10,093 bases of DNA, taken from positions 1 through 10,093 of the forward strand of contig JBGVCU010000028.1 in assembly GCA_045119035.1 (NCBI GenBank), given 5' to 3'. Shown here one piece after another: positions 5,901 through 10,093 of this stretch (positions are counted from its first letter, which is position 1; each line of letters begins with the position of its first letter). The notes beneath the pieces are model-generated. The model worked only from the letters and a program-made list of their open reading frames with translations, made no database searches and was not told the origin of the DNA. A program made the position numbers and the translations under genes. The DNA is from CAYVQA01 sp045119035. GTDB lineage: Bacteria > Bacillota_I > Bacilli_A > ML615J-28 > CAG-313.

Positions 5901-6765
5901 AAGCTTTATACTCCGAAAGTTCCTTTCCAAGAGTCTTATTTTGAAAATAATATTCTCCAGCTTTTAAAAGATTAATAGCTGAATTATGATCTCTATCAAT
6001 AATGTTACCACATTTACACTTTAGTGTACGATTGGTAACATCTTTCATTTCTGAATGAATTTCTCCACATTTAGAACAGATCTGAGAACTTGGAAAGAAT
6101 TTGTCTACATAGACAATGACATTTCCAAATTTCTCAGAATTCTGTTCTAACTTTTTAAGGAAATAGTTCCATTGTAACAAACCTATGGATTTTCCATGAT
6201 TTCCTCCCTTGGAGGAAGTTTTGGAATCCTTATAAGAAGTATGTTCAGACATATCCTTAAGATTCAAATTTTCAAGTACTATCAATTCATTATGCTGACA
6301 TAAAGATCTTGATAACTTGTTGATATAATCAACTTGAACGTTATGAACTCTTTCGTACAATTTGTTACATTTTATCGTTAAACGATAAAGTTTAACAGAG
6401 GTCTTACGCTTTTTCTTAGATTTGTTTCTCATCTTTGAAATAAGAGTATTTAAAGAATCAATCCTTTTCTGAAGTGATTCCATTTTAGATCTCTTTGTTG
6501 AAAACTCTGGTGCTTTCGCACCAAAACTATCAACAAAGAAATCTCTTAATGAAAAATCTAATCCTATATGTTTATTATCTTTACGTTTTTCATAAACTTT
6601 ATTGACTTCAATACATAATGAAATCGTATAAACTCCAGTTTTAGTTCTTTTAACTATTGCCGATTTAATTTTACCATTTAAAAGTTCAGATTTAACATTT
6701 TTACATCTGAATTGAACTTTTCCTATTTTTTGGAAGGTAAACGTAAGATTTTGACTTACAGTCAT
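5845..6765 (-). CDS. tnpB: TnpB C-terminal part: RuvC nuclease and zinc finger (frameshifted gene)
   Basis: Catalytic portion of a TnpB nuclease, 306 residues as an open frame. The three RuvC acidic residues are present: Asp70 in GLDFSLRDF, Glu165 in LIVLENLNL, and the DRDHNSAINL motif (Asp257/Asp259). The zinc finger CSKCG...CKCG (Cys230, 233, 250, 252) lies before the last motif. KIGKVQFRCK at 13-22 continues the wedge/OB region that normally follows LPK, now the end of the upstream frame at 6701-7147. The ATG at 6765 is probably not a natural start: translation from it begins in the wrong frame for the protein and is out of phase with the N-terminal half. Removing one A at 6726-6731 would give an intact TnpB of about 430 residues. 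All active-site residues are intact, so the break is recent, a sequencing error, or bypassed by slippage. Confidence 0.88.
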   Translation of the reverse strand: MTVSQNLTFTFQKIGKVQFRCKNVKSELLNGKIKSAIVKRTKTGVYTISLCIEVNKVYEKRKDNKHIGLDFSLRDFFVDSFGAKAPEFSTKRSKMESLQKRIDSLNTLISKMRNKSKKKRKTSVKLYRLTIKCNKLYERVHNVQVDYINKLSRSLCQHNELIVLENLNLKDMSEHTSYKDSKTSSKGGNHGKSIGLLQWNYFLKKLEQNSEKFGNVIVYVDKFFPSSQICSKCGEIHSEMKDVTNRTLKCKCGNIIDRDHNSAINLLKAGEYYFQNKTLGKELSEYKAFKCLDFSGSKALKLQSNI

Positions 6766-7147
6766 GATTATACGAAAGTTTTAAATTATTACTATAAAAA
6801 TAATCTGAGTGAGATTTTTTAGATCTAAAACGAATTAATCCTACTTGTTGGCCTTTTGTTCTTTTAGATCTATTAATTTTATTTGTCTGTACAAATTTAC
6901 AAAGAACACGTTGAAGGGTCCATGAATAAGAACCTTTAAGAAATTCGTGCTCCGCACGTAGGTCCTTATAATCTTTATAATTTGGTATTCTTTCTTCTTT
7001 AATAGCTTTTAAATATTCTTCAACGTACTGATTATAAATGAATCTGGTACCATTTAAATGTTTGTCTAATAGCAATTTCTGAGCATTATCAGGCTTTAAT
7101 TCAAGAACTAAACCTCTGATATTTTTCTTAGAAATTTTATTTTTCAA
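6701..7147 (-). CDS. tnpB: TnpB N-terminal part (frameshifted gene)
   Basis: N-terminal half of the same TnpB, 148 codons. It begins at a TTG codon with an AAAGG ribosome site about 9 bases upstream; the frame upstream closes at a stop only a few codons before, so this start is likely. GLVLELKPDNAQKLLLDKHL (12-31) and FIYNQYVEEYLKA (36-48) match the helix-turn-helix domain that opens OrfB/TnpB proteins, and GQQVGLIRFRSKK (98-110) matches the usual P-F-KSK region. The frame goes wrong after YVYLPK: the DNA CCAAAAAATAGG gives K-N-R, whereas with one A fewer it would give K-I-G-K as in intact relatives. The last eight or so residues are therefore out of frame. Confidence 0.85.
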   Translation of the reverse strand: MKNKISKKNIRGLVLELKPDNAQKLLLDKHLNGTRFIYNQYVEEYLKAIKEERIPNYKDYKDLRAEHEFLKGSYSWTLQRVLCKFVQTNKINRSKRTKGQQVGLIRFRSKKSHSDYFYSNNLKLSYNHDCKSKSYVYLPKNRKSSIQM

Positions 7148-7237
7148 TTTATAATACCTTTATCAATTTGTTATCTAAAATAATTATAATACATATTTCA
7201 AGAAAAATAAACATATTTTTAAAAAAAATTTTAAAAT

Positions 7238-7283
7238 ACATCCATTCATATATGTCCCTAAAGGGACATATCTTTCTGGATGT
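7238..7283. other. Bulged hairpin: probable left end of the TnpB element
   Basis: ATATGTCCC-TAAA-GGGACATAT (7250-7271) is a perfect 9-bp stem, extended after a symmetric 5-base internal loop by ACATCCA (7238-7244) pairing with TGGATGT (7277-7283). It lies between the RNA ligase stop and the tnpB start, about 90 bp upstream of tnpB. IS200/IS605 elements have such a hairpin at their left end for recognition by TnpA. Alternatively it terminates the RNA ligase transcript on the minus strand: the following minus-strand bases include a T8 run, though about 12 bases from the stem. Confidence 0.6.
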
Positions 7284-7326
7284 TTATTTGTAAATTAAGT
7301 CAACCTTTTAAGAATTTTACAAAGAA

Positions 7327-8502
7327 TTAAAATTCATATTCTCTACTTTTAACCTTAAAGTGAATACTCATATCGTCAGTTCTAATTACGATACCTTCAT
7401 GATTTTTATTACCATTAGGATCTAAAAGATGACAACCTTCTTTGAATTTCATTTTATCAACTAAACTGTATAAATTTTCAAGATTCATTTCACTTAGGTC
7501 TAAATCAATATATTGTACAGTTCTAAAACCTTTAATTCCGGCGTTATTGATCATATCGCAATATTCATCAGGATTTAAATCTCTTTGAGTATTTCGAACC
7601 CTATAGATATTGAAATTTTCACCATCTTTGTAAATTCCTTTCTGAACTTTAGGACAAGTGTACTCACCTTGTAAAATTAAATCAGGATGGTTTTCAAAGA
7701 AAGGCATGAGTCTTTGACAGAAAGTGTACATTTCTTTATCACCTTCTACATTTCTTCCAAAAACTGCAAGTTCTTTTCCAAAATAAAAAGGATTCTTTAA
7801 AGATTTAATATTTAAAAGATGCTTTGTAATTTGGTCTTTTAAAGGCACTTTTTTATTTCTATGAATAATCTTTTTAAAGATAAATTCAAATTCTTTCTTA
7901 ATTTCTTTAAAGTTGTACTTAATATCTTCAATAACATCTTTTAAAGATCTGTTTTCTAAAAAGACAGTCATTGATTTTCCTTCAAGTTTAATCGAAGTGT
8001 AGTACTTTTTATTTTTAATCTTATCCAACATTGAAGGATCATTCATTAAGTTGTCTTCATCACTCTTAGGAATCAATTCAACTGGAAAACTTCTAACTCT
8101 TACTAACTCTTTTCCATTAAACTGTTTTGGACTGGCATCATAACGATCCTCATCCTTACGAACATTGAAAACATCATCATAAACTTTACCAGCTTTAATT
8201 TCTGTTTGCAATTCTTCAGATGTCATTACTAAACCGAATGAGTATGCATTACCCATTTTTATTTTTTTAATTAGAAATCCTTTACAACGATCATTGTAAC
8301 AACGTTTTCTTAGAAATTCAAATACTGGAGTTTCTGGAAGAATACTATCAACTTCAAAATAACAAACAACATCACCAGGTTTAATATTTTTAGAACCTAT
8401 AACTGTATAAGCATTTTCTTTAAAATGTAAAAGACCAATTTTATCTTTACCTTTAATGTCATCAATCTTTGAAATCGTGACTCCATATGCCATATTTCTC
8501 AT
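7327..8502 (-). CDS. RNA ligase, Rnl5-like (DRB0094 family)
   Basis: Predicted ATP-dependent RNA ligase that seals RNA nicks through a lysine-AMP intermediate. It has 391 residues. An N-terminal OB-like domain (about 5-110, with KPGDVVCYFEVDSILPE at 41-57 and FLRKRC at 63-68) is typical of the Deinococcus/Naegleria Rnl5 group. The nucleotidyltransferase domain follows: motif I IKLEG with nucleophile Lys172, FGRN (247-250), LQGEYTCPKVQ (277-287), motif IV EGIVIRT (369-375) and motif V HFKVKSREY with Lys383/Lys385. All key residues look intact. Oddly, about 50 extra Lys-rich residues (around 183-240) separate motif I from FGRN. The start has AAGGAG 8 bases upstream, inside the preceding truncated gene, with an ATGA overlap. 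It is the last gene of the minus-strand operon. Its likely role is repair of cleaved tRNA or other RNA during infection. Confidence 0.9.
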   Translation of the reverse strand: MRNMAYGVTISKIDDIKGKDKIGLLHFKENAYTVIGSKNIKPGDVVCYFEVDSILPETPVFEFLRKRCYNDRCKGFLIKKIKMGNAYSFGLVMTSEELQTEIKAGKVYDDVFNVRKDEDRYDASPKQFNGKELVRVRSFPVELIPKSDEDNLMNDPSMLDKIKNKKYYTSIKLEGKSMTVFLENRSLKDVIEDIKYNFKEIKKEFEFIFKKIIHRNKKVPLKDQITKHLLNIKSLKNPFYFGKELAVFGRNVEGDKEMYTFCQRLMPFFENHPDLILQGEYTCPKVQKGIYKDGENFNIYRVRNTQRDLNPDEYCDMINNAGIKGFRTVQYIDLDLSEMNLENLYSLVDKMKFKEGCHLLDPNGNKNHEGIVIRTDDMSIHFKVKSREYEF

Positions 8503-8630
8503 TTGAAATTCTCCTTTGAATTTTCCTTGATTTCTTTAGCTTTTTGATTTAGATTATCTATTGTTTTATTTTCATTTTCAACTTCTTTGATAATCTTTCT
8601 TTTTTGATGAACTTCATCAATTTGTGTTAT
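8499..8630 (-). pseudogene. 5'-truncated duplicate of the 115-aa membrane gene (C-terminal fragment)
   Basis: A 43-codon open stretch with no ATG, GTG or TTG start encodes a C-terminus very like that of the 9319-9666 protein. QKRKIIKEVENENKTID aligns with LKRRILREVKAENKTID, and LNQKAKEIKENSK with LNQFAKEIENNSK; I count about 21 of 34 identical residues. The stretch opens at 8630, overlapping the stop of the exported-protein gene (8627-8629), and closes at 8499 in an ATGA overlap with the RNA ligase. The transmembrane part is absent. It looks like what remains of a tandem duplication after a deletion; it still supplies the RNA ligase ribosome site. Confidence 0.75.
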
Positions 8631-9061
8631 TCATTAACTTGTACAAGTTCAATCATAACATGTTGTTCTTGACGAACAACGAAAATGCCCTTTACTTTGC
8701 CAAATTCGTAACGAGTGTTATTTAACTGTTCCATTGTCTTTTTATTTGATTGACAGTATGAGCTGTTTATGGTCTTTTTAAGAGATGGAACAAGGTTTCC
8801 AATCCATTCGTCATCTTTCTTAACTCTTTCATACTCTAGAGGGCATTCAACAATTACTGTATTCTGAGAATTTAAAATAGTTGAAGAAACCGTACTTGCC
8901 ATAGTTTTTTCAGAAGATTCCGTGTTATTATGTGATGCAATAACTGCAGTATTTGATGCAACTATTGCAGCTGTTGTACTAGCTGATACTGTCATAGTAC
9001 TGTGAGCAGTTAAAACGTTAGTAGTTAATAACAGTCCTAAAACTAAATTACGTGCTTTCAT
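8627..9061 (-). CDS. Putative exported protein, function unknown
   Basis: I do not recognise this 144-residue protein. The N-terminus is a classical signal peptide: MKAR, a hydrophobic core LVLGLLLTTNVL, and signal-peptidase-type sites after Ala19 (LTA) or Ala27 (VSA). A Ser/Thr/Ala/Asn-rich stretch follows (28-68), then a more ordered domain with two cysteines (Cys73 and Cys103) that could form a disulfide in the periplasm or outside the cell. There is no lipobox and no recognisable lysis-enzyme motif. The start has AAGGAG at good spacing, overlapping the stop codon of the upstream small membrane gene, 10 bp away. It is the third gene of the minus-strand operon. Export suggests a role in the host envelope, such as lysis control or superinfection exclusion, but nothing in the sequence decides this. 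Confidence 0.75.
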   Translation of the reverse strand: MKARNLVLGLLLTTNVLTAHSTMTVSASTTAAIVASNTAVIASHNNTESSEKTMASTVSSTILNSQNTVIVECPLEYERVKKDDEWIGNLVPSLKKTINSSYCQSNKKTMEQLNNTRYEFGKVKGIFVVRQEQHVMIELVQVNE

Positions 9062-9071
9062 TATTAACTCC

Positions 9072-9299
9072 TTAATCTGAGATAAAATCTAAAATCTTTA
9101 TAAAGCAATCAGTAAGAGGACTTATTATAATTTCACACACTTTATAAGACTTTGATTTAGAATTTACTCTATTTACTAAGTAATAAGCAGGTAAGCCAAA
9201 TACCAAAAATAAAAGTAAAATTAAAAAAGCTAAAGGAATAGCAAGTACTAAATATAATAAAGCTAATACAGTTGCTACTGACATTTTTATAAAATTCAT
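9072..9299 (-). CDS. Small integral membrane protein, function unknown
   Basis: 75 residues starting at ATG 9299, chosen because GAGGGT lies 6-10 bases upstream; a longer frame reaching 9350 would begin inside the upstream gene and lacks a site. Residues 7-43 are a long hydrophobic run (VLALLYLVLAIPLAFLILLL) broken by a proline, consistent with one long or two tightly turned membrane helices. The C-terminal part (44-75) has lysines and a second weaker amphipathic segment. It lies 19 bp after the 115-aa membrane gene and 10 bp before the exported-protein gene, so the three are probably co-transcribed. Size and topology would fit a pinholin or an antiholin-like protein, but I have no motif for that. 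Confidence 0.7.
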   Translation of the reverse strand: MNFIKMSVATVLALLYLVLAIPLAFLILLLFLVFGLPAYYLVNRVNSKSKSYKVCEIIISPLTDCFIKILDFISD

Positions 9300-9318
9300 T
9301 TTGTTACCCTCTTTCAGA

Positions 9319-9666
9319 TTACTTTGAATTATTTTCAATTTCTTTAGCAAACTGATTTAACTCATCAATTGTCTTATTTTCAGCTTTGACTTCGCGAAGA
9401 ATTCTTCTCTTTAAAGAAATCTGCTGAAGGATCCAGTATGGATAGAAGATTAAACCACCAGTTAACTTTACTGCTAAATAACCGATTAAAGTAACCTGGA
9501 TTAAAAGAGCTGAGAAGAATGAAACAAAGATATTCTTAAAACCCATATCTCCAATTACTTGCTGATATCTGTAATTGCAATAATCTTTTGTGCTTGCTGT
9601 GATTTTTGCAAGATCTGAAGTGTTATGAAATTTCTTAAGAAGAGAAGTTTTAATTAACTTTGACAT
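9319..9666 (-). CDS. Putative membrane protein with cytoplasmic coiled tail, function unknown
   Basis: 115 residues. Residues 1-45 are polar. Residues 46-80 (FVSFFSALLIQVTLIGYLAV, then GGLIFYPYWIL) form a hydrophobic region that could be one or two membrane helices, and 83-115 are a charged helical tail (SLKRRILREVKAENKTIDEL). The start has AAAGGA at suitable spacing. It is the first gene of the minus-strand operon that ends with the RNA ligase. Its C-terminal tail is duplicated at 8499-8630 as a truncated copy, so this gene was once present at least twice in the cluster. I know no family for it. Confidence 0.7.
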   Translation of the reverse strand: MSKLIKTSLLKKFHNTSDLAKITASTKDYCNYRYQQVIGDMGFKNIFVSFFSALLIQVTLIGYLAVKLTGGLIFYPYWILQQISLKRRILREVKAENKTIDELNQFAKEIENNSK

Positions 9667-9763
9667 TTTTAATCCTTTTTAATTTGATATGCGACTTGTA
9701 TTTGCATTGTGTTCAAAAGTATTAAAAACATATATAAATTTTTTAACATTAAAATACTTTTAT
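9667..9763 (-). promoter_or_regulatory. Intergenic segment: third element's end and operon leader
   Basis: This 97-bp gap lies between the stop of the third TnpB and the minus-strand operon. It holds a 9-bp inverted repeat, AAAAGTATT (9715-9723) and AATACTTTT (9753-9761), 29 bases apart, starting right at the TnpB stop. This may be part of that element's right end or omega-RNA. The operon promoter should also lie here, but I see no convincing sigma-70 pair and no TATAAATA on the minus strand. Confidence 0.35.
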
Positions 9764-10093
9764 TTAATAGAATGAAATTCTATATGGTCTGAACAAAAGA
9801 CCTCTATCAATTATTTCCTGTATAACAGGAAACTCATTGACTTCTTTTAAATGTAGATATTTGCGTAGAATATTTAAAGCTCCATTAATGTCTGCATTTA
9901 ATGTTTTACCTAATGAAGACAAAAATAAACCTCGTTTTACTCTACTTCCTTTATATCTATCATGATGTTTAACTTCTTCAAAAGCTAAAGCATCGCATTT
10001 AGATGTATAGGATTCTTCTTGTGTAACAAGATTTATTCCTATCATCTTACATTTATACTTTAAAAGATTCAATAACTTATAAAATGGAATTGA
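9764..10093 (-). CDS. tnpB: TnpB C-terminal part, second subgroup (partial, copy 3)
   Basis: 109 codons of a TnpB nuclease that continues beyond the right edge of the window; the frame is open to the last base. IPFYKLLNLLKYKCKMIGI at the edge, then EESYTSKCDALAFE, YKGSRVKRGLFLSSLGKTLN and ADINGALNILRKYL, match the C-terminal RuvC region of TnpB. The final catalytic Asp is in NADINGA. Unlike the protein at 5845-7147, this region lacks the CxxC...CxC zinc-finger cysteines, so it belongs to a different TnpB subgroup and is not a copy of the other two. The TTG at 10070-10072 is only an internal codon. The C-terminus ends with a typical tail (RGLLFRPYRISFY). Confidence 0.88.
   Translation of the reverse strand, partial: SIPFYKLLNLLKYKCKMIGINLVTQEESYTSKCDALAFEEVKHHDRYKGSRVKRGLFLSSLGKTLNADINGALNILRKYLHLKEVNEFPVIQEIIDRGLLFRPYRISFY

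Larger units (their letters stand above)
5802..7290 (-). mobile_element. IS200/IS605-type TnpB-only element, copy 2
   Basis: A roughly 1.5-kb element on the minus strand. The right end (about 5802) is defined by where similarity to copy 1 stops. The left end is placed just beyond the bulged hairpin at 7238-7283, about 90 bp before the tnpB start, but the exact base is not determined. Only tnpB is present, with no Y1 transposase tnpA, as in IS1341-like members that depend on tnpA in trans. tnpB reads as two overlapping frames (6701-7147 and 5845-6765) because of one extra A in a run of six (plus-strand T6, 6726-6731). The element separates the capsid module from the RNA ligase operon. Confidence 0.75.

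Noticed and set aside
8610..8650. A -1 ribosomal frameshift joining the exported protein to the duplicated C-terminal tail
   Set aside because: The two frames overlap by only 4 bases (8627-8630) and there is no slippery heptamer or downstream structure. A deletion after duplication explains the arrangement better.
9072..9350. Longer start (9350) for the small membrane protein
   Set aside because: It would begin inside the upstream gene without a ribosome site, whereas ATG 9299 has GAGGGT at the right distance.
9667..9763. Sigma-70-like promoter (TTGAAC with TATCAA) for the minus-strand operon
   Set aside because: The spacing is about 21 bp and the -10 match is poor, so I could not support it.
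1..10093. CRISPR arrays and tRNA genes
   Set aside because: Reading both strands I saw no regularly spaced repeats with spacers and no cloverleaf with a T-loop GTTCRA-type sequence. The repeats present are inside gp22, the acidic tract and the element ends.

Overview
The window looks like part of the genome of a T4-like tailed phage (myovirus) that infects an unidentified bacterium. The DNA is strongly AT-rich, the standard genetic code fits every gene, and genes are packed with short gaps. Two things point to the T4 group: a run of morphogenesis genes in T4-like order (tail tube gp19, a small acidic protein, prohead protease gp21, scaffold gp22, major capsid gp23), and exact copies of the T4 late promoter element TATAAATA in front of gp19, gp22 and gp23. 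I cannot name the host from sequence alone.

Layout. Positions 1-150 (+) hold the 3' end of a TnpB-bearing IS200/IS605-type element. Positions 163-5419 (+) are the late structural module: gp19, a 132-aa acidic protein, gp21, an unusually long gp22 with four repeats, gp23 and a 117-aa acidic/basic protein, punctuated by three hairpin terminators and late promoters. Positions 5420-5800 are non-coding, with a large imperfect inverted repeat. Positions 5802 to about 7290 (-) are a second, nearly complete copy of the same element; its tnpB is split by a one-base shift in an A6 run. Positions 7327-9666 (-) are a probable operon: two small membrane proteins, an exported protein, a 5'-truncated duplicate of the first membrane gene, and an Rnl5-like RNA ligase with an internal insertion. 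Positions 9764-10093 (-) are the C-terminal part of a third TnpB from a different subgroup.

How the parts work together. gp22 with the small acidic proteins would form the prohead core inside the gp23 shell. gp21 would then cleave core proteins and the gp23 propeptide at hydrophobic-X-Glu sites, which occur where expected in gp21, gp22, gp23 and the 117-aa protein. The RNA ligase fits phage RNA repair. The two related TnpB elements lie in opposite orientation with their right ends facing each other across the capsid module. Their shared right ends carry hairpins with compensatory base changes, as expected of a conserved omega-RNA/transposon end. The most interesting points are this inverted pair, the TnpB guide that would read the gp19 promoter region, the repeat expansion of gp22, the absence of a portal gene between gp19 and gp21, and the uncharacterised membrane-protein/RNA-ligase operon.
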